64,000 nucleotides of DNA from Eublepharis macularius (GCF_028583425.1 NC_072798.1:12030501-12094500), one strand, 5' to 3'. Shown: positions 1 to 11,243, counted from the stretch's first letter. Translations and numbers: made by a program. Notes: generated by a model from the sequence alone, not told the origin.

Positions 1-345
1 GTTCCCAAACTAGCATTAACCAAGGCCACATGAATGCAGGCGTGGAGAGCCACGTGTAGGGAAAAACCAACAGGTGGAAGAATTCACAATTCTTCATTTC
101 AAATGTACCCACCCCCTGCGCTCACAAGTGACTCCCCCGGCCGGACTCCAAGTTTTGGAGCTTGGGCAGGGAGGGGGGGAATTAAAATAGCCTAGGGGAG
201 CATTGGAGAGGAAGAATTAGAAGAGGGACGCACCCTCCTCCTGCTGCCACTCCCCCCCGGCATGTTACTTTACCCCAACTTTAACTTAATAGGGAAACAT
301 GGAGTGGAGAATCCTGTCTTTTTCTCTCCCCTCCCCCCATACGTG
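1..345. other. Intergenic DNA, nothing recognised
   Basis: No coding frame with a credible protein and no repeat family that I recognise. The stretch is moderately GC-rich with short C and G runs. Confidence 0.5.
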
Positions 346-992
346 AACACATGAAGTTGTTTTATACTGATTCTCTCTATGCAAGACACCTGACACGTGA
401 AGAACACGTGCCGAGAGATGCAATTGTAGCCGGGAAGGGTAGTTTAAAAAGACAGAGCTGGTGGCAGGGCAAAGGCTTTGCTATACACTGGAGTTGTGCA
501 AAGGGGTGTGAAATGCCAGAAGGGAAACCAGCCCATTGTAACCTCTCCAGGTCCAAGTCTGGCTCTGGAAGGAAGCTCCAGCCCATTTCTATTCCTTGCT
601 GCCCTCTGGTTAAGATCCCACACAGTTTTAGACTGGAGAGGTGAAATTGACAGAGCCTTCGGGGAGGTGAAGAGGAAATTAACAAACCCTCTGAGGAGCG
701 ATCTCCACAGGCTCCGTCTTTTTAAACTATGCTTCTTGGCTAACATTATGTCTCCCTACCCTTGACGAATATGCGTTGCGGTGTCTCATGTAGAGAGACT
801 CACTGAATCAGGCCGCAGGTCCATCAAGGTTGATACGGTCTACTGAGACTGACAGCAGCTGCCCACGGTCTTATGTAGAGGTCTGTCCCATCACCTGCTT
901 ACTACCGGATCCATATTTTGACTGGAGCTGCTGGGGATTGAACCTGGGACCTTCTGCATGCTGAGCAATGCTCTACCACTAATCATGGCCTC
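346..992 (-). mobile_element. tRNA-type SINE, antisense, split by a foldback element
   Basis: The right part (802-992) reads on the minus strand as a tRNA-like head with a B-box (GGTTCAATCC) and an A-box-like stretch. The left part (about 346-368, ending TTTATACTGA) is the 3' continuation. The sequence ACTGA occurs on both sides of the intervening foldback element, so the SINE was there first. Related copies lie near 7430-7550, 53815-54015 and 62430-62680. The family resembles MIR/CORE-type tRNA SINEs, but I cannot name it with certainty. Confidence 0.6.
369..801. mobile_element. Foldback (palindromic) DNA element, copy 1
   Basis: The ends form an inverted repeat (GATTCTCTCTATGCAAGAC on the left; right end, reverse complement, GAGTCTCTCTACATGAGAC). 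The arms continue inward with AGTTTAAAAAGACAGAG on the left and the complementary CTCCGTCTTTTTAAACT on the right, so most of the 433 bp can fold back. ACT flanks both sides (366-368 and 802-804), a 3-bp target duplication inside a SINE. No transposase is encoded. The 3-bp duplication and inverted ends suggest a PIF/Harbinger-like non-autonomous element; that class is inference. Confidence 0.7.
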
Positions 993-1079
993 TCCCATCT
1001 GGAGTTACAGCATGCAGCTCCTGGGGTCTTCTGAAGCTCTCATGTCTCCCTGGAGTGGGATGAGATCTTTTGCATGTAA

Positions 1080-2450
1080 ACCCCAAATGTGAGTCTGTGT
1101 GTCTGATTTTCCTGCTGCTGTATTAATGTGCAGTTTTTTAAGTTCATCCTGCATCATAAGAACTTCCAGGATGTAACTTGAAAGTTAACTCTGGGTGAGT
1201 GTGCGGGGGCGGGGGCTACAGAAGGCAAGCAGACAAATTGGATGAGACACGCTAAGCGCTTGCAAGAGATGTCCGTAAGCTTAACGGCGAAAGATCAGCT
1301 GCTCAATTGAACGATAAAGATAACAAGGGCTTGGTTTAAGGGCAGCCTTTCACACATTCATTTCTTGTGTCCAGAAGGTGTGTACGTACTGCCTATTTCA
1401 ATATGGTTGTTTCAATTAGGGTGTATTCTACTAGGGCAACTCCCCGCTCCCCATGACCAATGTTCACGGCAAAAAAGGTTGCACAATCCGTAGTATCTCT
1501 CTCTTTCTCTTGTCATAGGAATTCTATTTTGAGATCCAAAATATTTCTGAACATCTTACTGGAGTGAGTGTAACATTTTTTCCCCCAGTTTGGTGGTCCT
1601 TAGGTATCTGACTATGGAAAAGAAAAAACACCCGTGTACTGTGTTCTCATTCCTGATAAGTGAATAAAGCATTGTTACGGAGCAATCAGGTTATTCACTT
1701 ATCAGGAATCGACTGTACTGATGATTTGACTGTTTCTGTTTTTCATTCTCTGTCGTAATTTGCTGTGTTTGTTTGTTTCTTTTTTTCCTCCTCCCCCTTC
1801 TTTCTTTCTTCCCTTCTTTCTCTTTGTCCTTCTTTCTCCCCCCCCCCCCACAACTCTCTCTTTCATGCTCTAGCACAATCACAGGGAGGGTCTCCCGTCT
1901 TTTGACCATGAAACATGCTCTCAATGTGGGAAACAAAAAACTTTAACACAATCTATGCACTTGCTATCAGGAACCACAATATTGGATGTGTCTTATATCT
2001 ATTTAGTGCGTGATTTCTTAAATAAAGCTTCTGAAAGGATTTTTTTCTGTCTGTAAAAAAAAAAAATTGCGAGGGATTAAAAGCAAAGAGTTTCTAGGAT
2101 TTGGATTTTATTTTTGTTAAAGGGATGCAAATTCTTAAGTTCCTCCATGCCAAATGATTCTTTTGTATGGTATATTTAATCTTATCCACTTATTTAAAAA
2201 AATGGATTTATAGGGAAGCGGGGAGGTGGGAATTCCTTGGGCGCAGAGCAAAGATTTCCTGAAAGCCAAGATTGTTATCGAAACATGTTCCTTTCACACT
2301 GTAAAGGCTATATTAAGGAGAAAGACTATTTTTCTTACTAGATATTAAGCCATTTTTTTTGGACACCAGAGAACAGTTAAAAGTGTCTGATGTTTGCCAT
2401 ATACCATAATAAACTTATTATGTGTCTGAACTTTTGTCTGCGTGTCACTG
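1080..2450 (+). other. 3'-UTR-like stretch of an unidentified plus-strand gene (candidate)
   Basis: A non-coding, T-rich stretch with two AATAAA hexamers on the plus strand (2021-2026 and 2408-2413). Each is followed within about 40 bases by T/GT-rich sequence, as expected at a cleavage site. A pyrimidine tract lies at 1775-1860. In human, CELF2 is the next gene beyond the USP6NL 3' end and is convergent with it, so this could be the end of a long CELF2 3' UTR. I do not recognise the sequence itself. It could equally be plain intergenic DNA. Confidence 0.25.
1634..1720. repeat. Short inverted repeat, possible Tigger/mariner-like miniature element
   Basis: TTCCTGATAAGTGAATAA at about 1650-1667 is repeated in inverse orientation at about 1692-1709 (TTATTCACTTATCAGGAA). 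The outer parts (GTACTGTG and CGACTGTAC) are also roughly complementary. The right end read inward, CAGTACAGTCGATTCC, resembles Tigger-type termini. That assignment is tentative. Confidence 0.45.
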
Positions 2451-3625
2451 TAGATTACATGTAGAAAATACTTGCTTTGCAGTGTCTGTGATGCTCAACG
2501 GTTTTGATGGATTTGGAGAAATGACATAATGGTCTGTCTGTCTGCACACCTGCCCATTACAATCATATCTGCAAAAACAAGGGGGGAAATATATAATCAG
2601 TGATGACAGAGGCATGATTTTTTTTCAGGCCCTTTGGAATGGGGTGCATCTGTATTGCCTTCCCTCCTTGCTGGAAGTCTCATAATTTTTTAAAAAAATG
2701 CCTCCCAAACAAACTGAATCACTTGCTAGCTCCAGATATAAGGTTTAAAGGACCCTTCTTTTCCCAAGATTAAACTTTAACAAAAAAAAATCTCTGCAGG
2801 TGTTGTACTTCTAATGAGGTTATTCAACCATCTAGAAGCTTTGTGAAGTAGGAATTTCCCACCTTCCCCTCCAGCAGCTGCCCACTGAGATCCCGATATT
2901 TTATTCCTAGGGGTCAGCAAGCTACATTTTACCATCGGGTCTGTTGTCAAATTGATGAAAAGCCACACACGGAGAACCCAGCTATGATCAATTCTGGCCA
3001 TGGTCTCAGCTGTCCTCCACCATCACCATTTTCCCAACCCGAAAAGGTCCCAGGGGGCACTGCTTGGGGAAACCCACATGTTCTCTTGGATATAGGTGGG
3101 CTTCTGCTGCAGGCCCCTGGACTGTTTTCAGGTGGCAAAAATGGCATGGGAGAGAGGCTGAAGTTCCTTCTCCGCACGCACTGCAGTCCTGATCTTATTC
3201 TGACCCTGCACACACAGGAACGGAGGAGAACTCACAATTCCCATGTGATTGCGGGGAGGGCGGCCTACAAGTCGAATGAATAAAAAAGTAATCAACTGGC
3301 CCAAGGTGGGGAGTCCAGACCCAACTTGTGTACTTCACAATGTGCAAAGAGGCATGCCAGAACTTTCTGGAGTACTTCTCTGCCCCAGCTGATCAACCAG
3401 GTAGGTTAATTGTGACAGATCACTATACCCAAACTCTAAACTGTTAATTGTAACATGTACTCTTCTGCGCAATCTGTTAGTAGTGAAAACCCTCCCTTTC
3501 TCATTCCCTAGACATCATCACTCTTTTCTCATCACTTAGAAAATAGTGTTAAAGTTGTACAGTTCGGGACCCACCTGCAAAGTAACTCCACACTATTTTT
3601 CCTAACAGGAAGTGGTAGAAAGTAC
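2451..3625. other. Intergenic DNA, nothing recognised
   Basis: The open frames at 2777-3283 overlap on both strands, have no recognisable domain and lack codon bias. I see no repeat family here. Confidence 0.5.
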
Positions 3626-3639
3626 CATCAGGTCACAGC

Positions 3640-3815
3640 GTACCCCCACACACACTGAGGTTTTCAAGGCAAGAGACCAACAGAAGTGGTTTGCCATTGC
3701 CTGGCTCTGCAACCCTGGTCTCCTTTGGAGGTCTCCTATCCAATTACCAATCAAGGTCAATCTTGATTAGCTCCTGAGATCTGACAAGATTGAGTTTGCC
3801 TGAGCTATCCAGGTT
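3640..3815 (-). mobile_element. 5S-rRNA-derived SINE, degenerate, antisense
   Basis: On the minus strand the order of blocks is the same as in the better copies at 37388 and 44793: agatctcaggagctaa, then a diverged tggatgggagacc block, then a body with gaccagggttgcagagccaggcaatggcaaacc-type sequence, then a tail with the gccttgaaaacc motif. It is diverged and its ends are approximate. Confidence 0.6.
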
Positions 3816-3824
3816 GTTGCTTAA

Positions 3825-4030
3825 CTTATCTATCTATACATTTTTTATGTATTTCTCCTCCAAGGAGCTCTCAGCAGCATAACCCCCCATTTTGTCTGCT
3901 TAACAAACCTGAAAGGTAGGTTATGCTGAGCGGGCGTGCGCCAGGCCCAAGTTTATCCTGTGTGCTTCGTGGCTGAGGGTAGATTTGAACTAGTCTGACG
4001 TTCTAAGTACTTCACTTCACTGGCTCAAGA
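3825..4030 (-). mobile_element. tRNA-type SINE, degenerate, antisense
   Basis: The plus strand shows the reverse of the common lizard SINE body: a 3' end with ctcctccaaggagctctcagcagc, then gaaaggtaggttatgctgag, then a tRNA-like head ending near 4025 (cttcactggctcaag). The B-box is eroded. Confidence 0.45.
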
Positions 4031-5000
4031 TCAAGAATATTCTTGTTTAGAATCATGCCGCAGAGAAAAAATGCCGGTAAGCATGGAAACATTCAATATT
4101 ACCTTGAGAAAATCTCCACTGTTAATTACACATGAAGCAATTTTTATACCTCTTGCTCGTTGCCAAGAAAACCCAACATGAATGTTGATAAAAATGAAAA
4201 AAAAATGCACTTTCCAAAACCGACCGCATTAATGAAAAATGCCAACCACACATACCTGTATAATCCCTTTGAGATATTATGATGACCACGTGTCCTGGGC
4301 TTTTGGCATGCATGTACAGCATTGCTCCATGCAAACAAGAACACTGATAAATCAAGGGAAAGCTCTATGTTGTTCTGGTCACATGAAACGGTGGCTGCAT
4401 GTATCAGGAGCATTATAGATTGCACATGCTCCTGTTGGCAGACTTCTGGTGCACATGGCTGTAACATCTGAAAAGGGCCATACGCAGCTTCCGTTATACA
4501 GCATCAGCAGCCAGTGGTCACAAGAATGAAATGTGGTTCACACCAGAAGAGCCAGTCAGCTCTGGAAACTGGACAAATAACGAACAGCAAACTTCTCACA
4601 CTTTTATTGGCATTGGTCTTCTGTAGAACATACAGAAAAGTCTACAGTTCTTCTGTGGGGGGTGGAAGGTCACTTATCTCCATCAGGAAAAGTCACCCAA
4701 AGATGGAGTGTTTTTCTTTTGGAGCATTCAACTATTGTTAATCTTACTAGAGTTTTGTTTCTTTTTTCTCTCTCATAAAAATGCACACAAAACACAGAAC
4801 AAGAGAGAAACTTTAAAAATGCAAAGAAGTCAATTCTTGGAAGGACTTCAGAGAAATTTAATCTCCTTCCCCCACCCTCAGACAGCTGTTCAGCCTGACT
4901 GGTGATTTTCTGTGGAAGGAAATTCATGCACAGCCTCGGCAGCTGGACTAGAGAAGCCATAAAGCTTGCTTGATGACTTTGGGCCAGTCACACTCTCTGA
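4031..5000. other. Intergenic DNA, nothing recognised
   Basis: Overlapping open frames at 4122-4467 (minus) and 4514-4960 (both strands) show no family features. I see no clear repeat structure. Confidence 0.45.
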
Positions 5001-5404
5001 AAGTCTCTCTCCATGAGACGCGTTGTCGCATATTCATCAAGTGTAGGGAGATGCAAGCGTAGTTTTAAAAGACAGAGCCGGCGAAGATTGCTACTCTGTG
5101 GGTTTGTCAATTTCATCTTCGCTTCCCCAAAGGTTCTGTTGATTTCACTTCTCCAGTGTAAAATTGTGTGGGATGGCAACCAGAGGGCAGTGAGGAATGG
5201 AAATGGGCTGGAGCTGCCTTCCAGAGCCAGGCTCTGACCTGGAGAGATTATAATGGGCTGAAGTTTCCCTTCTGGCATTTCACAGCCCCTTCACACAGCT
5301 TTCCCCTGCTGCTGGCTCTGTCTTTTTAATCTACGCTTCCTGGCTAACATTGCATCTCTCAACACGTGTTCTTCACATGTCAGATGACTCATGTAGAGAG
5401 GCTC
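5001..5404. mobile_element. Foldback DNA element, copy 2
   Basis: Left end AAGTCTCTCTCCATGAGAC and right end ATGTAGAGAGGCTC are inverted repeats of the family seen at 369-801. The arms contain AGTTTTAAAAGACAGAGCC on the left and the complementary GGCTCTGTCTTTTTAA on the right. Flanks are TGA on the left and TCA on the right. About 404 bp, non-coding. Confidence 0.65.
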
Positions 5405-6621
5405 TCATCATCGCCGACCACACAGGGCTGATATGAGGATCAAAAATGGAGGGCACAGAACTAGTAGTCCACTCTGATCTTCTCAAGAGGAACAGCATGC
5501 TAAAAAAAATTTTTTTTAAGTGTAACTGTAAATAAACAGCATTGCATTGATGCCACAGAAAAGTAGCTGATGGTCAGCAAATACCCAGATGAAATGGAAT
5601 GATTTTGTCACACACAATATTGCCTTTTGTGCCGAGAAATAGGACCAGTTTTGCTCTCTCCGTTCACAACTGGAATGTTCCACGGGTTGGGCCCAGTAAA
5701 CAGACGCTTGCTTCTATATGTGCTGAGGTCTCGAGAACTGATTCATAGTTGCTTAATTAGTTTCTGCTAATTTAACTAATGGCCATGTCTCCTTGCTCTT
5801 TCACCCTCTCAGTAGGTCATCAGCTAGCACTGAGACCATCCACTCGCTTTTCTGCTGATTTGGCCGCTTCACTTCAGTAAACAGACTCTCGGGCAGCGCA
5901 TGCTGGATAAATCTTTTTTTTTCTTCAAGGAATGGTTTATTATTTTTAATTTGGTGCCTCAGTAATATCTCATTTAGGGTCATGGAAGGTTTCTGCTTCT
6001 GCCTGTGTCCCCCCTTCGTTGGCTATCTCGTGGGGTACGCAACGGCACAAGGGCTGCAGAGCACAACTAGTGTCTCATTCAACTGTTAGTTCCCAATGCC
6101 AGCATAAACCCCAATAGTCACGTGTTCTTGCTAGGATCTTGACATGCAATATATTTACTTTCCTTGGTTGCCCCTAAAATTTCTCCTTTAAGACTGTGAA
6201 AGCTTAAATGCATCGTCAACGGATGAGCCACTTGATCACTCTGTAAGGACACAGCGAGGAAGTTTATCATAATTGGTTCATAGTCCCCCTCCCTTTTGGA
6301 GGGGTGTTTTCCTGGGTGTTTCCAAACTCTTATCACATTTGCACTTTATCGCATGCCTTCCTTGCTCCCTCTCTTTCTTTGCCATGATCGAGAAGATACT
6401 TCATCCCCAATTCACCTGATATATGTGAGAATTTTCCACGAGAAAGGGAGCTCGAGTAAATGCTCTTTCAGTGCCCCAGAATTTGAGAGCGTTTTTTAAA
6501 AACAAAAAATCCTGGGATAAAATAGCATAGGAAAGGGTTGAGAATTAGATCCTGCTCACAGAATTACAGTACCTGGAGTTCGGACACACCAGTTTGGGTT
6601 TTGGACCTTTGAAGTCTACCT
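5405..6621. other. Intergenic DNA, nothing recognised
   Basis: Short frames only (for example 5801-5983 and 6118-6336 on the minus strand), without recognisable domains. No repeat family identified. Confidence 0.5.
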
Positions 6622-6839
6622 TAGTCTCTGTACACGAGACATCTTACACAAGGACACGCAAGCGTAGAGAGCCACAATGTTAGCCGGGAAGCAAAGTTTT
6701 AAAAGACAGAGCCGAAGGGTGTCAATTTCACCTCTCTACACAGAGCCTGTGGAGATTGCTCCTCAGAGGGTTTGTTAATTTCATCTTTGCCTCCCTGAAT
6801 TGGAGGTGAATTGACAGAGCGTCTCATGTAGGGAGATTC
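6622..6839. mobile_element. Foldback DNA element, copy 3 (shortened)
   Basis: Left end TAGTCTCTGTACACGAGAC and right end GTCTCATGTAGGGAGATTC match the family. The interior is shorter than in copies 1 and 2 (about 218 bp), with one full arm and a truncated second arm. It shares this internal deletion and about 25 bp of right flank with the copy at 7210-7427. Confidence 0.65.
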
Positions 6840-6859
6840 TGTTCTGACTGGCAGCACGT

Positions 6860-7095
6860 TCTGAACATCTGAACAGGGCCTTCTGGAGGTTCCACCCTGC
6901 AAATGGGAGAAATCAACAACTGCCCACATGCACAATTTCTGTTGTGGCCTCCACCTTATAGAATGGCCTGTCTGAAGAAGTCAGGAAAGCTTCCACTCTC
7001 CTGGCTTTCAGCAAAGTATGCAAAACTGAATTATTCAGGAGGGCTTTTTAACACAGGTAGGAGAAATGTACTGTGTCAAAATGGTTCACAGTAAT
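6860..7095 (+). mobile_element. LINE remnant (CR1/L2-like 3' region), probable
   Basis: The frame at 6903-7094 reads PPPYRMACLKKSGKLP and ends in a NYSGGLF-like stretch. This resembles the last residues of L2/CR1-type ORF2 fragments. A similar fragment is at 23480-23750. Both are decayed; the clade call is tentative. Confidence 0.35.
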
Positions 7096-7209
7096 ACTTT
7101 GGAAAAGAAATAGGGACTAGAGACTATGCTACTGCGTACTGACTGTTGCTGTATCCTATAACATTGTTTATGAGATTTTCCTGCCATAGTTTATATTGAC
7201 TTACATGAT

Positions 7210-7427
7210 GAGTCTCTATACATGAGACATCTTACACGAGGATGTTCAAATGTAGGGAAACACAATGTTAGCTGAAAAGTGTAGTTTAAAAAGACAGAGC
7301 CGAAGGCTGTCAATTTCACCCCTCTACACAGAGCCGGCAGAGATTGCTCCTCAGTGGGTTTGTTAATTTCATCTTTGCCTCCCTGAATGGGAGGTGAATT
7401 GACAGAGCATCTCATGTAGAGAGATTC
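7210..7427. mobile_element. Foldback DNA element, copy 4 (shortened)
   Basis: Left end GAGTCTCTATACATGAGAC and right end ATCTCATGTAGAGAGATTC. It is closely similar to copy 3 over its whole length, including the internal deletion. To its right, about 7428-7550 reads as the antisense tRNA-type SINE (TCTGACTGGCAGCA and a decayed head). Confidence 0.65.
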
Positions 7428-7550
7428 TGTTCTGACTGGCAGCAAGTTCTGCCAATCCCAAGATCCTTAAACTTAGTAATGTCAAGGATTGACCCTAGAC
7501 CCTTCCTCATGCAAAGCCTGTGCTGTGCAACAGAACCATGGCACCTCGGC
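7428..7550 (-). mobile_element. tRNA-type SINE remnant, antisense
   Basis: Contains ctgactggcagcaagttctg and a decayed head (gattgaccctagacccttc, then catgcaaagcctgtgctgtg). It is the same SINE family as 802-992. Confidence 0.5.
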
Positions 7551-7765
7551 AAATAGATTTCAAAACTGGTGCCTTATTCATATGCAGAATTAATTAAGAG
7601 GTGCAAATTCATATGATTACTCTGCTAAGATTTCTTTAAATGGGTGACACCTCTAATCCAAACAGATAACCTCCATTTGGTTCTTTCCACCCTGAGATAT
7701 CTGCTTGAGGCATGGTTTGGTAATTACTTCCTACATTACCATCTGAAAGAAACTGGAAACAAAGT

Positions 7766-8065
7766 GAGTCCATCCTCTTACATGAGAACGGTCAAGTGTG
7801 GGGAGACGCAATGTTAACCGGCAAGCATAGTTTTAAAAGACAGAGCGGGCAGGGATCGCTCCTCAGAGGGTTCATTAATTTTATCTTTGCCTCCTGGAAG
7901 GAGAGGTGAAATTGACAGAGCCTTCCTGGAGGTAAAGATGAAATAAACAAACCTTCTGAGGAGCGATCTTTGCTGGCTGTGTCTTTTAAAACTACGCTTC
8001 CCGGCTAACTTTGCATCTCCCTACACTTGAGCTTCCACATGTAAGAGGTCTCATGTAGAGAGACT
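7766..8065. mobile_element. Foldback DNA element, copy 5
   Basis: GAGTCCATCCTCTTACATGAGA on the left is a diverged terminus, and GTCTCATGTAGAGAGACTT on the right is the usual one. The arms are long and complementary around TTAAAAGACAGAGCGGGCAG (left) and the matching CTGGCTGTGTCTTTTAAAAC (right). Confidence 0.65.
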
Positions 8066-9041
8066 TAGAATTAATACCCATTTCCTCATCCAGAAAAGTC
8101 ACCCTCCTCTTTTTCCTCATCCTACCCGAGGAAGCATCCTGTGTAACTCACAAGTTCACGTACTGCATTGGGAGCACTCTGAACTATTCTGCCTTGACAG
8201 ATCACCCTTTCACAGGAGTTACCAAGAAGAACAACTAAAACAACTTTCATGGGGGCAGGTGTAAAGTACAAATGTATTCTGAGAAACATTTTAAGGGTGG
8301 GATGGGAGTACACGAATGCTTTAAACATTTCCCCTCAGCAATAGAAATGCTTTCTGTAAAACATCTCCTATTTCAGAGTTTGAAAATCGGCTTTTCACTG
8401 CTGAGGCAGCTGCTGAATTTCCATTGTCCACTCAACAGAATATTGAGGAAGAACAGAGGAGCTGGTCCTTGACCCGTTTATTATTCCTGAAATTAAGCAC
8501 TGCAATCCACTGAATACTTCACTAGAGACACATGCCAAAATAAAGGTTGAAGGGTTTTTTTGTTGGATTTTTTTTTTTATGATGCAACACACAAAAGATT
8601 CTTAAACCCTTTTTATTCCTATGGTAACCGCCAACCATTCATTTGTAGAACACGATGACCTAAACTACAAAACATTGTTATGAAGCAGCAGGCTCTTTGG
8701 AAACATCAATCCATACAGCACAAGAAACATAAGCAAGAGAACAGGTAAGGGGGGGGGAGACCCTCTCTCAATTTGTCTGCAAAAGACAACAGTCTTTCTG
8801 GGATTTACATAGGACAAAGCTGCTTATTTTTTATTAATTTGGGCCTCATTGTTTAGCTCTAAATTATGTGGAAATACTTAAAAGGACACTCATTCTTATA
8901 GCAGAGACAGTGAGGAAAGCCGTCTAACTTTTCACATGGATGTATCCGAAAATTCGTTTAGAACTATCCATACTGCTCAACAAGCATTTGGTTCCATGAA
9001 CATGACAGACAGCCCTTATTTTTTTAAAAAAATCCCATTAA
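8066..9041. other. Intergenic DNA, nothing recognised
   Basis: A-rich and T-rich stretches with short frames on both strands at 8122-8592. No domain or repeat recognised. Confidence 0.5.
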
Positions 9042-9345
9042 TTAGTAAAGAGCCCCATGGCACAGAGTGGTAAGCTGCAGTACTGCAGCCCATGCTCTGC
9101 TCACAACCTGTTCGATCCTGGCAGAATCCGGGTTCAGGTAGCCACCTCAAGGTTGACTCAGCCTTCCATCCTTCCGAGGTTGGTAAAATGAGTACCCAGT
9201 TTCCTGGGGGTAAAGTGTAGATGACTGGGGAAGGCAATGGCAAACCACCCCGTAACAAAAAGTCTGCCAAGAAAACATCATGATGCGATGTCCCCCCATG
9301 AGTCAGTAATGACTCAGTGCTTGCACAGGGGACTACTTTTACCTT
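9042..9345 (+). mobile_element. Sauria SINE, near full length
   Basis: The tRNA-related head contains TGGCACAGAGTGGTAAGCTG (A-box region) and CCTGTTCGATCC (B-box region). The body has ACTCAGCCTTCCATCCTTCC, GGTAAAATGAGTACCCAG and GGCAATGGCAAACCACCCCG, and the end is CAGGGGACTACTTTTACCTT. These blocks in this order are the Sauria SINE, a squamate family whose 3' end is related to Bov-B LINEs. The plus strand is the sense orientation. The copy is fairly well preserved. Confidence 0.9.
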
Positions 9346-9479
9346 TTAAATACATCACTTTTACCTTTTAATACATCACACAAATCAGAAAATGAACAAC
9401 TATAGTACTCGGATCGAGTTATTTTGTCACCTGGCCATTTTCAAGAGGATCAGTAGAAAGGGTGGAGATCAACTCCTCG

Positions 9480-9585
9480 GATATCTGATGAGGGGAGCTT
9501 TGACTCTAAGGTGCTACTGGACTCAAATCTTGCTGATCTACTGCAGACTAACATGATTTCCTGCCTGAAAATATTCTCAAATATG
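9480..9585. mobile_element. Fragment of the AGTAGCACCTT-type foldback repeat
   Basis: Contains AAGGTGCTACTGGACTCAAA and CTACTGCAGACTAACATG, the outer arm of the palindromic repeat seen complete at 17888-18405. The other arm is missing. Confidence 0.6.
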
Positions 9586-9608
9586 TATGTGACCAGGACA
9601 GTATACAC

Positions 9609-10019
9609 TAGAGATGGGCACGAACCGGAAAAAAATTGAACTGTGTAGTTCATGGTTTGTCGCATTTCACAAACCACAAACCATGAACTTTCACAAACCT
9701 GCCCCCAGTTCGTGAACCGGTTCATTTGGTTTGTGAAAACGTCACATCCAGGTCAGCAAATCTTCACTTCTGGGCCAGCAGAAGGCCACTTCCGGGCCAG
9801 CAGAAGGTCTGCAGGAAGTCCATCCCCCGTTACCTAGGAAACTGATTGATCAGTGCCAGGCTGTCTGCAGTGACGATCCAAAAAATGAACCAAACAAACC
9901 AGCCTAAAGTTTGTGGCAGTTCGCCAGAAATGGGCTCTGATAAAGTGCTGGTTCGCAAACCACAAACCAGCTTGGTTCGTCATGAACTTTGGTTCGTATT
10001 TGGTTCATGCCCATCTCTA
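9609..10019. mobile_element. hAT-like non-autonomous element, copy 1
   Basis: Ends TAGAGATGGGCACGAACC and TTCATGCCCATCTCTA are inverted repeats. The interior has runs of GGTTTGTG/CACAAACC motifs and a CAGGTCAGCA-type internal block. About 411 bp, no transposase. The flanking octamers TATACACT and TATAAACT differ at one site, as expected for an aged 8-bp hAT duplication, with one base of ambiguity at the edge. A second copy lies at 52674-53071. Confidence 0.75.
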
Positions 10020-10344
10020 TATAAACTGATTTTGCCACCAAATAGGATTGTGCTAATAGGTTTGTCTTTCCAAAGTATTATGCCATATTGTTGATGCGCT
10101 AGCTCAGACAGGGAACTTTGATTTTATTTGGTATAAGTAGCAGAAGCTTCTATAGACTTACTATTCTGGTTTTCTATGGTTGCTCTTGCTAGGCATGGGG
10201 CAAATATTTTGCTTGCCCTTAGTGATATGTAGGCAGGAAGACCTAAAATCTAAGGGGATACAGCAAATGCTTTAACCTATCACTAACAATATGCCACTGC
10301 ATCAAAAAACTGTAACAAATTATATACAATTTTTTTAAAAGGGG
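10020..10344. other. Intergenic DNA, nothing recognised
   Basis: No frame or repeat recognised between the hAT-like copy and the CR1 copy. Confidence 0.5.
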
Positions 10345-10577
10345 GGTTCAAAGACGGACTAGGAAATTACAGGCTTATTCGTCTAACAATTCTCCCAGGC
10401 AAACTAATAGAAACTGTAATCAAAGATAGGATTATTAGGCACATAGAGGAACCAAGACTACTGCGGGAAAATCAACATGGCTTCCGCAAAGCCAAGTCCC
10501 GCCTCACCAATCTTTGGAGTTATTTGAGAAAGTGAACAAGCATGTAGATAAGGACAACTCAATAGACATTATTTACT

Positions 10578-10695
10578 TGCAAAATAGTAAAGAGTCCAGT
10601 CGCACCTTTACGACTTTATTGTAGCATAAGCTTTCGAGAACCACAGCTCTCTTCTTCAGATGCATGGAGGTTATGAAGAAACTGGCTGGAGATAT
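10578..10695. mobile_element. Arm of the AGTAGCACCTT-type foldback repeat inside CR1
   Basis: Contains GAGTCCAGTCGCACCTTTAC, then TTGTAGCATAAGCTTTCGAG, AACCACAGCTCTCTTCTTCA and GATGCATGG. This is one arm of the family seen at 17888-18405. It joins directly to the GC-rich block. Confidence 0.65.
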
Positions 10696-11243
10696 ATAGG
10701 CACTGCCCCAGCAGTGGCTCGCAGCTTCTGCGTCCAGCTGGGGCGTGTGGCGGCGGCGGTGGAAGCACGGGGCTGGCTGGCTGCAGCAGCAGCCACGCCA
10801 GCTCCGCTGCGCGCTCCTTCGCCCCAGCTGGGCGTAGAAGCTGTGAGCTGCTGCTGGGGCAGCACACGGAGCAGCCTCCGCGCGCCGCCCCAGCAGCAGC
10901 TCGCAGCTTCTGCTCTCGGCTGGGGCATGTGGTGGCGGCGGCACGGGGCTAGCTGGCTGGCTGCAGCTGCTGCTGCAGCCAGCCATGCCAGCTCCGCTGC
11001 GCACTCCTCCACCCTAGCCGAGTGCAGAAGCTGCTGGGCCGGCGCACAGAGCAGCCTCCGCGCGCCGCTCCAGCAGCGACTTGCAGCTTCTGCGCTCGTC
11101 GCTCCTCCACGCACTGCCCAGCCCCCCCTGTGGCGCGTGATGACATCTGCGATGACATCATCATGCAGTCCGTGGCGTGCGCGAGCGCAGAGCGTACACA
11201 CCGCTGCAGGCGCCAGAACCTCTGGCGCCGGCCCTGGTTCAGG
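10696..11243. mobile_element. GC-rich hAT-like element inside CR1
   Basis: Made of repeated, partly inverted blocks rich in GCAGCTTCTGC, GCTGGGGC and CAGCAGCAGC. The right end TCTGGCGCCGGCCCTG and the preceding GATGACATCATCATGCAGTC region match the right half of the element at 15431-15801. The left end cannot be placed. High GC makes long spurious frames on both strands. Confidence 0.5.

Noticed and set aside
1691-1936. 81-codon minus-strand frame rich in Lys, Arg and Glu
   Set aside because: Produced by the pyrimidine tract at 1775-1860 read in reverse.
4122-4467. 107-codon minus-strand frame with hydrophobic segments
   Set aside because: No domain, no neighbouring exon and low-complexity codon use; judged a chance frame.
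9060-9130. tRNA-like A and B boxes, possible tRNA gene
   Set aside because: They form the head of a Sauria SINE, with the SINE body and tail following.
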